From Panonychus citri (Eukaryota; Arthropoda; Arachnida; Trombidiformes; Tetranychidae), in NCBI RefSeq assembly GCF_014898815.1, contig NW_026515540.1, forward strand, positions 682,001 to 746,000: 64,000 bases of DNA. The letters run 5' to 3'. The notes below the pieces were generated by a model. It was not told the DNA's origin, did no database searches, and saw nothing but the letters and a program-made list of their open reading frames with translations. Made by a program: the position numbers and the translations under genes. This document shows positions 1 to 10,825 of this stretch, in pieces (position 1 is the first letter of the stretch; each line of letters starts with the position of its first letter).

Positions 1-705
1 GTACAAGTAAAGGGTGTACATTGCATCGGTCAATGCTGAATGATGTCCAGATTGTAAGATGACATTGAACATAACGAAGGCACAACGTTTAAGTCCAAGT
101 CTTTCGTGGACTTTATGGCAATCGTAATAAGAGGAAATGTCTACGATTTTAGGCAAATAGTTTTGAAAATGATCTTCGGGTGAAATTTCCAATGTTTCGA
201 AATCTTGATATTGTCCAGAGACAATGATTCGATCAAATTGATCGAGTAGATTAACAATAGTTGCACGGGCACAAGAGAAGACAACACCTCTTTCAATGTC
301 TTTCGGGACCAGGCCATGGATTGGAGTTCGAAATCTGGAATCGTAAATTTTACAACCAGGATGTCGGATGAACTCGTTGTAAACAACATCACCGTCCCCA
401 TCGATAATAACGACCCAAATTGGTACAACTTGCCAGGATCCGTTTTCGTTTACCACTTCGGCCGTTTCCACGTCCATTGAACAGACTTTCAAATTTCGTC
501 TTGATGCTTCGGCCATCGCTCTCACTATGGTCCGTGAATAACCGTAAGGTCGAATCATCGAATCAGCGGCTTCTTCCAATTTTTCGTCCATTTTTTGTTT
601 TCGTAACATCTCATATCTATTGAGCGGGACATTATTGTACTTTGAGCGTAAATAAACACGTTCACAGTCCTTAGAACAGAAGCGTCCAGAGCCTTGACAA
701 TGCAT
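1..705 (-). CDS. DEDDh 3'-5' exonuclease with FCS-like zinc finger (partial, 3' end outside window)
   Basis: An open frame of 235 codons runs from an ATG at 705 to the left edge without a stop. It has the five catalytic residues of DEDDh exonucleases (ISG20/REXO4-like, PF00929 type): D78 and E80 in MDVET, D168 in SGQYQDFETL, and H222 plus D227 in HHSALTDAM. Such enzymes trim RNA or DNA 3' ends with two metal ions. The N terminus, GRFCSKDCERVYLR, resembles the second half of an FCS zinc finger (FCS..C...Y); the first cysteine pair would have to come from an upstream exon. A possible acceptor (CTCACC...CAAG) just after the ATG leaves the true start uncertain. Substrate and biological role cannot be read from the sequence. 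Confidence 0.7.
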   Translation of the reverse strand, partial: MHCQGSGRFCSKDCERVYLRSKYNNVPLNRYEMLRKQKMDEKLEEAADSMIRPYGYSRTIVRAMAEASRRNLKVCSMDVETAEVVNENGSWQVVPIWVVIIDGDGDVVYNEFIRHPGCKIYDSRFRTPIHGLVPKDIERGVVFSCARATIVNLLDQFDRIIVSGQYQDFETLEISPEDHFQNYLPKIVDISSYYDCHKVHERLGLKRCAFVMFNVILQSGHHSALTDAMYTLYLY

Positions 706-1254
706 TTTATTGGTGAGAAAAGAAATTAACAGTTAACTGAATCACAATAAAAAGAAAACTAAAGATGAAAATTGATGAAGGTTAGATTAACTTCCACTAA
801 CTAACACTAACTAGTCTCAATTAAGAGCTTGGTGTGAGCAGAACGAGTTTACCAACAGTTTAAATGAAAGGCGAGAACGCAAGTCCTTTAAATACTAAAT
901 TTGGTCAATTGAAATGAAAAAAAATCTCACTGAAGATGCGTCGAGATTAACATAAAAAGATTAACAAAATGTACAAATGCTGCCATCTAATTATTGATAA
1001 ATTGACAAGATAAACAATTGACTGAAACTCGGCTTAACCAGGAGGAGCTCAAGTTCCGGCGGTAAACCAACTTTACGGCTCATCTTCAAAAAGCCATCGA
1101 GTTCGGCTTCAACTTGTCAATCGAGGCTTAACTAACTTACATTGGATTTCCGAACTAATTTTTCAGATCTTTGCACAGAAAATATTAGTCGAATATGATT
1201 TAGTTAATTTGGCGAATGAGAGAGAATTTTTTGAATTTGAATAAAGAATTGATT
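706..1254. other. Intergenic spacer, possible 5' exon of the exonuclease gene
   Basis: Mostly AT-rich. A more GC-rich island at about 1030-1120 reads on the minus strand as a short protein-like frame (DGFLKMSRKVGLPPELELLL) closing with a stop at 991. A GT-type donor follows the LLL codons, but its phase does not match the simplest acceptor in the exonuclease exon. It could be a 5' exon or a decayed gene fragment. TGCCATCTA at about 980 resembles YY1/Pho-type promoter elements; this is weak. Confidence 0.25.
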
Positions 1255-2655
1255 TTAATTGGCGATTGAATTGTTATTCTTTAGATTTGAGATTAGGTTT
1301 TCAATCATTTCAACTGCTCTTTCACGACTTTTAGTTGACCTCATTGAGAGAGCAATTTCTTTGATCTTCCTGGTCATTTCTTGGTCATTTAGTGTCTCTT
1401 CAATAGTATTTAGAACAATTTTTTCATCTAAATTCCAAGTATCTAATCGTCTTCCAATACGACAATCAACCACCCGTTGGGCATTATCGAACTGATCGTA
1501 AAAATAAGGCATCACAATTAAAGGTTTACCGAAGTAAATTGTTTCGAGGAAAGTGTTATTTCCACCATGGGTTATGACCATATCGACGACTTTTATAACC
1601 GCGATTTGATTGACATAGTTTTGGCCCCACATGTTTGATGGTAACTCGATCTCATCACCTTTCGGTCCTTTGGATACGATGAATCGATGAGGGGACTTTG
1701 AAAGGATCGAAATCATTTTTCTCATTAAATCGACGTCAACTGATCCTAATGATCCGAGAGAAAAGTAAATTAACTTTCCAGGTAAAGAAGCGATTGATTC
1801 TGGTATGACGAATTCACTTTCTTCGTCAGGCTTCCGGATCGAAGCATCAACTCGAAACCATTTATCGGCTGGATCCTTGGGTTCACACTCTTTGTAATCG
1901 AGACCTTCAGGATAATGATAGAATCCAAAATACTTTGGTGTATCGAGAATCCAATTAACTTCAGTTAAACAAGACACATTAGATGACTTCCACCAAGCAT
2001 GAAGCTTATCAAACAATTTCGAAGCTGAATCTCGGTATATTCGTCTGAACTCGAGGGCTTTTTCCTTGTCCACATTAACTGAGTAACCAGAAAACGGTGG
2101 AGGACCTCGAGGATAAATTAACAGTGGATTCATCGATGCTATTGGTATGTATGGAATAGTTGATCGAGATATGGACGGATATTTGGTCACAAAGTCACCG
2201 ATTAAAATGTCAAATGAATCTTGATGTTCGTCAAGAAATTTCCCCATCGCTTGATCTCCAATTTTAATTTCATTGACCATCGAAGCGCAAACTTCTTTAT
2301 CTTCATCAGTCCAATTCGCGTATCGTTGAAGAGCATCAGATCGAAATTTGTCCAAATTTCTTTCGACCCAATCGACATAAGGTCCTGGTGGGAGATTTTC
2401 AAATATCGACTCGTCATAGGGAAGAAACTTGAAACCTCGTTTATCAGCGAGTTTCTTGTAATGGGCTCGGTGGACAAAGGTCACTTCATGTCCCGCCTCA
2501 GCAAGAATCTCACCGAAACCAAGGGTACAATTAATGTGACCGAATCTGTGAGTTGAAGTAAAATTATGAATGAAAATCCTTTTCGATTGACTAATATGAT
2601 TGATCAATACTTACGCATCTAAAGCTGAAATTAATATACGATATTTTGGTTTCAT
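1255..2655 (-). CDS. UDP-glycosyltransferase, two exons, mite/bacterial type
   Basis: Transfers a sugar from a UDP-sugar to small lipophilic molecules; in spider mites this family serves detoxification of plant compounds and acaricides. Exon 1 is 2655-2615 (MKPKYRILISALD plus two bases), the intron is 2614-2546 (69 nt, GTAAGT...CACAG), and exon 2 is 2545-1255; 443 aa in all. Splicing creates ALDAFGH, with the catalytic histidine at about position 17. A start inside the intron would lose this. The C-terminal donor-binding signature is present: THGGNNTFLETIYFGKPL and, further on, YDQFDNAQ. There is no signal peptide and no C-terminal membrane helix, unlike typical animal UGTs. That fits the published view that tetranychid UGTs were acquired from bacteria. 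Reading frame is intact. Endogenous substrate unknown. Confidence 0.9.
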
Positions 2656-3890
2656 GTTAATTGCGAACAATTAAAAATACAGAAAATGCTGATCAATGTT
2701 GACACGATTAAATAAACTTCTTAAATGATCAATCTGGAAGTAATAATAGTTAAGAGAACTGATTTCGAAATTAATTTCAATCGTTTTCATTGAAAATACT
2801 TCCAACACATTCAAATCATGGTGCTACCAAGTGATTAATCCTAGTGATTAATTAGTACTTGAATACTTGAGTTATCAAATCATCGGCAATCAAATGTACC
2901 GAAATCAATTGTCATTGAGACGATAAAGATTCAAGATTAGTTGAGATTCAAATCACTGCTAAAATCATTGAGATAATTGAAGTAAATGATAAATGAAGTG
3001 ATTTAATCGAGAGATGATCAACCAGTTTGATATTCAATCTATTGGATAGTTAACCGATAAAAAAGTAAAGATATGAATTATCAATAGTTAGCAAACTTTT
3101 CAGATCTTCTTGAAAAACCAATTGATTAACAAAAGAGAAAGTTGATTGTTACAATTATGTGAATCGGTGAATCTGCAAATAGCTTAATTGACAATCAACT
3201 AACTGTTCAATAGTAAATATAAAGATACTAAAATCAAGGTTATCAATATTTCTGATCATAAGTAAACCGTAAGTATCTCACAAAACAATCAATTCAATAA
3301 GATCAACAATTAAGACTTAAATTAACCTCAATCAATCAATTCATTGGTTAAATTTAACTTTCGTGACTAAGTTTTGATCAAGAATAGAAACTCAGATCAG
3401 AGTAATACAGAAAAAGTACAAACAATTAAACTCTTAAATTGTTCAATCAGCTAATTTCTTTGATTTGTTTCCAGTCACAATTAATAAAATCTAAACATAA
3501 TAAGCAATAATTATGAGCCAAAGCGGACAAATTATGATGAAAATAATTAAGTTGATTCACCACAATTAGTATCAGTCACCAAGAAGAAACTTGAAGGTCA
3601 TTGAAAGTAAATGACCAATTCAAAGTGACCACAACTTAATAATGTTTCTGTAGATAGTTGTTATCTGGACCGGTCAGTTAGTTTAACTTTTCTAAATCAA
3701 GTTCTCATTGTAAATTGTTTGCTGAGGTTTTTCATCTTAATTGACAGTTCAAGTTGCTCACTGATGATAAGATTTTATCTTCATCGTTTCTCTCTCATCT
3801 TCCTTGTACCAACTTCAAACTTGATTTAGACTCATTTGATAAGAAATCATTTTCTCTACACCATTAGTGGTCATCATTTTCCTCAACGAA
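2656..3890. other. Intergenic region between divergent UGT and SDR genes
   Basis: About 1.2 kb of AT-rich DNA separating two divergently transcribed genes, so both promoters should lie here. Many ATTAACAATCAA-like words, no open frame worth calling, and no RNA gene or transposon that I can recognise. Confidence 0.5.
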
Positions 3891-5127
3891 ATGTTACCTT
3901 TACTTTCAATAATCTTTGTTTTGACGTTTGCTTTTCTTTATAAATATCTTGTCTTTATACCTTTGATCTTTGGATTATTCAGATTAATTGGATCGACGAT
4001 TGTTTTTATATCATTTTCTTGGTTAATTGCGAAATTGATTCATAATTATATCTCATCTCGTCTTCTTGGTCCAATTCCAGCCTCTGGCAAAGCCATTTTC
4101 ATCACAGGTAAACTATTGACTACATTTTAATTTCTTTTCCTTGTATCATGTTAATTGATTGAAAATTACTCTCTACATTTAATAGATTAATTTAATAATA
4201 TGTTAACTAATTGACTTGTTTAATTTGTGTTTAGGATGTGATTCAGGTTTTGGTTATGGATCAGCATTAGAGTTGAATAAAAAAGGCTTCCGTGTATTTG
4301 CTGGGTGTTTGTTTCCCGAAGGTAAAGGTGCCAAAGGTTTACGATCATCAGTCAATTACAAGGACAAACTTCATATAATTAAAATCGATGTGACCAAAGA
4401 TGAGGACATTGAAAAGGCATTCGAAACAATTAGTGAACAGTTAACTAAATCAGGCGATTGTCTTTGGGGTATTGTTAATAACGCTGGAATACCAAGAGTT
4501 GGCAAATGTGAATGGGGCTCGTTTGATGATCATTATGGTCAATGTTTCGATGTTAATGTTTATGGGGTGGTCAAAGTAACACGAACCATGTTACCTTTAC
4601 TAAGAATGACAAAAGGATCTCGAGTAGTCACAATTTCATCAATTAATTCACGAATGACATTTCCAGATACAAGCGCTTATTCAATGACCAAAGCGGCTTT
4701 AACACCTTTTCAGGATGCACTTCGTTCAGAGGTTGATTCATTTGGAATTAAAGTGATCTCCGTTGAGCCAAGTTTCGCTGCAACTCCGATTCTTGAACAA
4801 TCGCGAATCAATTCACTTTACAATAAGATTTATGATGATTCGACCTTGGAGGTTAAAAAAGCTTATCCCAATTCTGATAAGTTAACAAACGGATTACAAT
4901 TACTTCAAGCAATTCCAAATAAATATCTGTCAATGGATAAGACATATGAGATTGTAATTAACAATATTGTTAAATCACTGACTGATTACGAGCCACCATA
5001 TAGATTAACATGTTGTCCATTGGTCATTTCAATACTTTATTCAATTTATCCAATCTTACCATCGGAATGGACTCACTTGATTCTCGGCAAGTGGTTAGTT
5101 AAATTGTCACAAATTTTCGGTGATTGA
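3891..5127 (+). CDS. Membrane-anchored short-chain dehydrogenase/reductase (retinol dehydrogenase/17-beta-HSD-like)
   Basis: NAD(P)-dependent oxidoreductase of the classical SDR family, probably acting on retinoid, steroid or lipid alcohols; the exact substrate is unknown. Exon 1 is 3891-4107, the intron 4108-4234 (127 nt), exon 2 4235-5127; 369 aa. I chose the ATG at 3891 because the frame further upstream has no ATG. Residues 1-50 are two hydrophobic segments, a membrane anchor typical of RDH/HSD17B6-like enzymes. Splicing completes the cofactor motif TGCDSGFG at about residue 72. NNAG follows at about 154, a catalytic serine in TISS at about 207, and the catalytic pair YSMTK at about 221-225. 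Frame and catalytic residues are intact. It lies head to head with the UGT, so a shared role in detoxification is possible but only inferred. A polyadenylation signal AATAAA lies at 5153-5158. Confidence 0.88.
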
Positions 5128-5637
5128 TTAGCCGAATAATTTGAATCTTCGAAATAAAATTATTTGATCAATATTCAATATTTACAACTGATTTATGTTC
5201 AATGGCTTGTAAAACTCGAGCCACTCTCGTTGAAACGATCTTTTGAATAAATTGTTTGACATTGATTGTTGATTATTATAAGTTAATTGATCCAAAGTAA
5301 ATTGGTTCTTTACATTCTGTAAAATAGAGATTGAAAAAAAAAACAAAAGCGGTAAGATTGAGGTAAATTTGATTGTTTACAAAAATATAAAGTATTCATG
5401 AGTAGACAATGAAATAAATTATGATCTGATTGTTGAGTCCACTTAGTTGACAACGGAATGATAGAAGGTAAGATTTTCTTATGTCGACGATTGTTGAGAA
5501 AAATGGAAACAACAGTAACTTAACAGAGTATTTTGTCTTCATGGGTTAATAATCAATCGGTAAATATGATGATTTGTCTTGGAAGATTTAGATTAAGAAA
5601 ACAATCGCCATAGAAAATATTATTAATATATAATTTT
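5128..5637. other. Convergent 3' flanks of SDR and exchanger genes
   Basis: AT-rich spacer between two convergent genes. It contains the SDR polyadenylation signal AATAAA at 5153-5158. I see no gene or repeat in the rest. Confidence 0.5.
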
Positions 5638-8263
5638 TCAGGTACTTGATTGCGATTTTATCACTGATCCGGCTATGTAGAGGAGCCAAAGAGCGACGAA
5701 TAAAATTAATGTTGGAATCGAGTATTTAAGAGGTCCTCCAAGTTCGCCGGGTCCAAATATGGGTAAAACTCGACGAAGAAGGAGAACAGCGATACAGATG
5801 AAGGAAAGAGCCGTGTAAAGAGCGACTGAATAGCCTAGATCACCAGCGGGTACTGGAAATGGTTTTCCTTTGGATGACCAATAAAGAGCAGCCATTAACC
5901 AAGGTAATCCAAGTCCAAGGAAAACATTGACTGAATTGCTACCAGTTATATTACCGATGGCATTGTCGGCATACTTTTCCATACGCGCTGCCGTTTTTGA
6001 TGCAAATGTATCAGGAAGAGATGTTCCCATAGCTACAAGAGTGATCGCCGTTATTGAAGGTTTCATACCGACGAGACAACCAAAAGCTTCGGCAGTGTCA
6101 CCAACAATTGTCGTAATGAGACCAATAAGAATCAGCGAGACAATAAAGGTTAACCATCCGCCAAAAAGTGTCGGTGGAGGTACGAATGCAAATACAATCT
6201 TCCAGCCAAACGATATAACATGAAGACAATGGTCAACAAAGTTCGGTCCAGATCCATTTTCACCCTCAACTTCTGAGCCGTAATCAATAGACATCGCTGA
6301 TTTAAATTGTTCAATCCATTTGTCTTTGTGAATTTTGAAGCCTTTGCGTTGAGCACTAATTTTAGTCATTAATTTTGCCATGACAGCATTATAATCCGAA
6401 TCGTTAGTTACAGTTACCATGATTGAATTGTTTTTACCAATTTTCGCTCCATTTGTTGCATTCAGCAAATGTACCTCGAAATATTCATCTTTGATCTCCT
6501 CGAAATCGTTTTCAACAGCGATCTCGATTTCTTGCCTGATTACACCATGAGCAAAGATCAGAGTTCCCTCTCCTCCGGAATAGTCTTTACCATTCTTGGC
6601 TGTTCCGTCAACTGTTTTCCATTTAACTTCTACTTGACCATCGGAACCTTGTTCACGAAGAACCGGGATAACAACTTTACCAGAATCTTCTTCAACAGTA
6701 ATTAATCGTTGACCGAATGCAATTATACCGGGAAAATCATCATCAATAATTGTTACTGTCATCATGCAAATACGACCTTTAGCAACTGCAGGCGATTCGG
6801 TCTCATTGTTAATCAGAGTTAATTTAACCAAGAAAATGTTATCAGGATTCCAATTGTCATCATCAATTATCTCAATACTGACAGTTTTTTCTTTCTCGTA
6901 TGGATCAAGTGTAACGATTTCTTTGAAAGCTTTGTAATCGTGACCTGCTTTTGCAGTACGATCAAGTGTTTCCACCAAACATTGAACTGCATTATCCATA
7001 CGACCATAACGGACGACGGTCACCTCAACAGATCCAGCATTTTCAAGAACAGCAGCCATTGGAGCAGCGAATTGAACAACCGCAATGTCTTTTTCATGGG
7101 CGATCTCAGCGGCCACAGTTGCTAATGCAATCGATCCATCGGGAACCGTTTTAACCGTTGATCCACCGCTCATATGATCTTTCATTAGATCATACACCTG
7201 CTGTAGCTCTTTGGTTAAATGTGGAAACGGAGGTCGAGAGCCAGATAACCAGCGACAAGCAGATACTCGATAAAACAGTCTAGTATGACGTTCGTGTTCA
7301 AAAAGATAAGTGGCCGCTAAACAGGCAGCATCTTCCGTCGATATATTCGGATCAACCTTACGAAGTTCCTTAAGGAATTTAGCCAAACTTTTCTTGGTTA
7401 TCTTTCCTTTCGGGAAAAAATCTTCAACAAAAATAGGAATATTAAATGGAGATTAAAAAGTGTGTCCAGTCACGAAAAGAAATTTCATTTTTCTCTGTTC
7501 AAATGTGATGAGGATTAACTGAAGATACTCATTAAATTGATTGACATATTTACTTGAGAATCGTCATGATGCTTGTCAACCTTTTGTAAGAAATTAATGT
7601 TAATTGTGTTACAAGTAATTATTTCACTGATGATGGAAATTATCATGGAAATAAATGTTACCTTAAACGCTCTTATGGTTCGAGTTTCATTGTTAGGAAT
7701 ACCAACCACACAAACTGCTGAAATTATGAATAAATTGTAAGCCGCTGATCCAACGATGGTACCAGGACCGAGAGCTCCAGAGACAAACCTAAGTGAGAGA
7801 GAAATGAAAGAATTGAGTGAATCCAAAACAATTAAAAGTACTTGAGTAATCATCTGATTCTCTAATCTTACCCTGAAGAAACAATCTCAATGATCGCTAG
7901 TAAAATTTCTGGAGCAGAAGAACCAAGAGCCATAAGGGTAAGATTGGCAACAGTTTCGTTCCAAATTAAAACTTCCATATATTCTGGTGGTGTATTAGCA
8001 TCTCCTGGATTAACGATAATCTTTCTCGTTTGTGAGGTAATTCGTTCAATAGCACACATGAAAATATCCGCAATTATGGCGATACCAAGGAATAGATAAA
8101 GTAAAAATAAGAGATAAACAATTATCCTAACCCAGAGAAACATTGAACCATAACCAAGGTAAGGTAAAAGTAATCCTTTGATAATACATTGGTCGCCATT
8201 GTGTTCACCTAATGAATAATTTGATCCGCTGCTAAACATTTTAATAGGTGAAGTGGTTGACAT
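5638..8263 (-). CDS. Na+/Ca2+ exchanger (NCX/Calx family), apparently lacking TM4-TM5
   Basis: Plasma-membrane antiporter that extrudes Ca2+ in exchange for Na+. Exon 1 is 8263-7872, with TM1-2 and the alpha-1 motif LMALGSSAPEILLAIIE. Exon 2 is 7788-7662 (GALGPGTIVGSAAYNLF). Exon 3 starts near 7401 and ends at 5638. It carries the cytosolic loop with two Calx-beta domains (acidic ends IIDDDNWNP and IIDDDFPG), then TM6-10 with the alpha-2 motif VAMGTSLPDTFAS and ITGSNSVNVFLGLG. Intron 1 is 7871-7789; intron 2 is about 7661-7402. The phase-0 join after RTIRAFK leaves about 760 aa against roughly 900-970 in relatives. The segment normally holding TM4, TM5 and the XIP autoinhibitory helix is absent from the 260-nt intron. 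Exon 3's first codon is uncertain because several AG acceptors lie close together. Both ion-binding alpha repeats look intact. Confidence 0.88.
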
Positions 8264-8437
8264 TTTTAGCTATTAAACCGACACAATTTCGAAAAGAGAA
8301 TAATCAAAATTCAAATCATTCTGATCTTGTGATAAAACAGCAAAACTAAACTGTTGATTAACCAACAATCCAAATACAATCAACAAATAAAAAAGTAAAG
8401 AAAAGAAAAGTAAAAAAAAGTTGGTTTTCTGTTTTTC

Positions 8438-8475
8438 GTTTTTCTTTAAAACAGTGACACCTGTCGATCGAAATT
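8438..8475. promoter_or_regulatory. 38-bp promoter-like motif, copy 1
   Basis: Lies about 175 bp upstream of the exchanger start codon. It matches 10826-10863 before CCT4 at 34 of 38 positions, with a core GACACCTGTNGATCGAAATT that includes an E-box-like CACCTG and a DRE-like ATCGAAA. Function is inferred from position only; a shared transposon relic is the alternative. Confidence 0.4.
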
Positions 8476-8797
8476 GTAACCAAATTCGCTTCTTAACATT
8501 TAACAGTTTTATGGATAATTAAACACCTTAAGTGAAGTGGTTTTACCTGAAATTGAATCAATGGAACAATTTTAGTTTCATAAATCTTATCAATTAAGAT
8601 CAAAGGAAAGACAAAAGTTAATATTAGCTCAATAGCAGCAAATTTTATCTACAAAGTTAAACCAACCTGAAAATTAGTTGGAAACAATTCGACTCGAAAT
8701 TAGAGACCAATGTCAATTAGAAAATCAGATTTTTCTTTCCTTTGTTTGTCCTTTCTCACTTTCGATTGTGGGAGTTTGGTAATAATTGATGATTTAG

Positions 8798-8805
8798 TAT
8801 AAAAA
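8798..8805 (+). promoter_or_regulatory. TATA box of the Gly/Ala/Lys-rich protein gene
   Basis: TATAAAAA stands about 170 bp before the start codon. An arthropod-like initiator (TTTCAGCTTC) follows at about 8839-8848, somewhat further than the usual 30 bp. A TATA promoter fits a strongly expressed, tissue-specific structural gene. Confidence 0.5.
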
Positions 8806-8970
8806 GAGTGAGAAAAATTAGAATCGATACAATTTGAGTTTCAGCTTCATATCAACAAACAACAATCAACAATCTATTACAAAGTTTTTTTTTCCAAACT
8901 TGTTAATAACAAATCAAAAGTTTTTCTTTTTCATAAAATTTTTCCAGTGATCAAATTGAATTCACCAAAA

Positions 8971-9761
8971 ATGAACAAACAATTGGTAAATATTTTCGTT
9001 CAATTTGATTTGTATTTTGAAGTTTCTATTGGATTACTTTCTAATTAAAATTGTTTTTTCTTTCTCTTTTTGATTTTTAGTTATTCGTTATTTTTGCTTC
9101 ATCTCTTGTTCTCTGTCTTTCAATGGTTCGAGCTGAAGAAGAAGATTTTTCAGCTGATTTAGAAGGAGCCGAATCTGCAGCTGGTGGTGCTGGAGGTGCA
9201 GGTCTCGCAGCTTTTAAGAAAGGTGCTGCTGGCGGTGGAGCTGCTGGATATCAAGCTGGTGGAGCTGGAAAAGCTGGTTATGCTGCTGGAGCTAAAGGTG
9301 CTAAAGGTGGTGCTGCTTATGGTGCCGCTGGAGCTGCTGGTGGTTCCAAGGGAGCTGCTGCCAAGGGTGGATTCGCTTCTGGTGCTTTTGGCAAAAAGTA
9401 TGGAAAGAAAGGAGGATTCGCTAAAGCCGGAGGAGCAGGTTACAACAAGAAAGTCGGTCTTGTCAAGAAATTCGGAATGAGCCAAGGTTTCAAATTCGGT
9501 AAAGCCGCTGGTTATGGTGCTGCTGGAGGTGCTGTCGGAGGTAAAGCCGCCAAGGGAGGTTATGCTGGAGCTGCAGGAGCTGCTGGATACAAGGGAGGAA
9601 AAGTTGGTGGTAAGAAAGGTTTCGCCGCTGGAACTTCTGGTGCCGCTGGAGGAAAAGCTGGAGCAGGAGGAGCCGCTGGATTCAAGAAAGCCGCTGGTGC
9701 TGCAGGAGCTGCTGGAGTTACCGCTGCAGGTGGCAAAGGTGGTTATGGATTCGGTCGATAA
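8971..9761 (+). CDS. Gly/Ala/Lys-rich secreted structural protein (silk fibroin-like or cuticular)
   Basis: Exon 1 (8971-8985, MNKQL) and exon 2 (9081-9761) are joined over a 95-nt intron; 231 aa. The N terminus is a clear signal peptide ending near SMVRA, followed by an acidic patch (EEEDFSADLEGAE). The rest is low-complexity Gly, Ala and Lys with spaced Tyr and Phe, in units such as GGAGKAGYAAGAKG and AAGAAGYKGGK. Codon use favours GGT/GGA and GCT, so antisense and shifted frames also stay open; those are artefacts. Composition fits spider-mite silk fibroin-like or cuticle proteins, exported from silk gland or epidermis. The high lysine content and lack of serine differ from classic spider fibroins. 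The TATA box at 8798 suggests strong tissue-specific expression. The assignment to silk rather than cuticle is a guess. Confidence 0.8.
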
Positions 9762-10631
9762 TCTAAATCCAATTTCGATTATCCAATTTGTTACATTTCT
9801 TTTCACAATCAGCCAAAATCATCTCGAGTCAAAACCATGGAGACAAAAACTTTGAATACCTTGATAACCCAAAGATAATTATCTCTAAATTGTTTCATTC
9901 GGATGACTTCAAAATCCCAGGAAAAGTTTCCATTAGATCCATTGAATAATAACCCAACTCAAATTCACTGTCACCTTCCATAATTTGGACAGTGCATATG
10001 AATAATTTCAGGATATGTATATTTAAAATGTAAATGAGTTTAATTATCAATTTCCTGTTGCAACTGTAAATCCTTAATCACCAACACCAAATCTTTGCCA
10101 ATCCCGAACAATTACAATTCCATTTCCATTCTTTAACCTTCCCTTGTAACTGTAATCTCAACATTTATATTGAATATAAATGTAACTAGATAACAAATAC
10201 ATTTCCAATAAACATTTTTGTAAATCTGTAATCAGTTAATTTGTTCATCTTAATAACGTGTAGACAAACCAATTCTCCTGATCAATAGACTTTATCAGCG
10301 ATTTGTTCCAGTGGAAATCACCAAACATGATTAACTGTGAAAGAGAAATGTAAAATTAATAAAATTTCAACACAAGAAAAACTTTGACAAGTTGAAAGTG
10401 AAGCAAATTTAACATTAATCTTGGACTAATTCAAATCACTTTCGGTATCATTGAAAATATGAAAATGAGGAACGTTAATTGTCCAACCAAACATCAAAAT
10501 CATCATATAACCTCCAATACTCACTTCAGTCTTAACAATTGTCACCAAATTCATCCAAGAAAAACACTCAATCTCTCCAATGAAATCTACAAAATCATAA
10601 GTCACTTTTTGATTGTTACATTTTTTTTCAG
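9762..10631. other. 3' UTR of the Gly/Ala/Lys-rich gene and spacer
   Basis: The 3' UTR runs to about 10230, with AATAAA at 10207-10212. From about 10230 to 10631 I find no convincing gene. The minus strand stays open at 10426-10683 with a hydrophobic reading, but this is probably the shadow of A-rich plus-strand sequence. Confidence 0.4.
10207..10212 (+). terminator. Polyadenylation signal AATAAA
   Basis: Canonical hexamer about 450 bp after the stop codon of the Gly/Ala/Lys-rich gene, followed by a T-rich stretch (ACATTTTTG). Likely its 3' end. Confidence 0.55.
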
Positions 10632-10759
10632 TTCCAACAAAAGTTGACAACCACTTCGAGTCAACACTTTCCTCAGGAGACAAACCATATTATCCACCCT
10701 GGAATCCCAAAGTAACCAATGAATTGACCAAAGACACAATTAGATTCGCTGTCAAATAA
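10632..10759 (+). CDS. Candidate terminal exon of an unrecognised small gene
   Basis: A strong acceptor (polypyrimidine run then CAG at 10629-10631) is followed by an open frame of about 42 codons ending at a TAA. The text looks protein-like and not low-complexity (for example GDKPYYPPWNPKVTNEL) and is followed by AATAAA at 10807-10812. I could not find its 5' exon, which must end in phase 1. It lies only about 250 bp before CCT4. I do not recognise the protein; it may be a decayed fragment or chance. Confidence 0.3.
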
Positions 10760-10825
10760 ATTGGTTGGAACAAAGAAACTAAATTGTTGACAATTAAACA
10801 AAGAAAAATAAATTTTCAATATGAA

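Larger units (their letters stand above)
8264..8970. other. Divergent promoter region, exchanger and Gly/Ala/Lys-rich gene
   Basis: Non-coding DNA between two divergently transcribed genes. It holds the 38-bp motif at 8438-8475 (also found before CCT4) and a TATA box at 8798-8805. No other gene seen. Confidence 0.5.

Noticed and set aside
2546..2607. UGT start at 2607 (MINHISQ...)
   Set aside because: These codons lie inside a 69-nt intron; exon 1 at 2655-2615 gives the conserved UGT N terminus.
3867..3890. SDR start at 3867
   Set aside because: The codon there is GTG; the first ATG in frame is at 3891.
9159..9855. Long antisense and shifted open frames over the Gly/Ala/Lys-rich gene
   Set aside because: They arise from its GGT/GCT/AAG codon composition; the signal peptide, intron and TATA box support only the plus-strand frame at 8971-9761.
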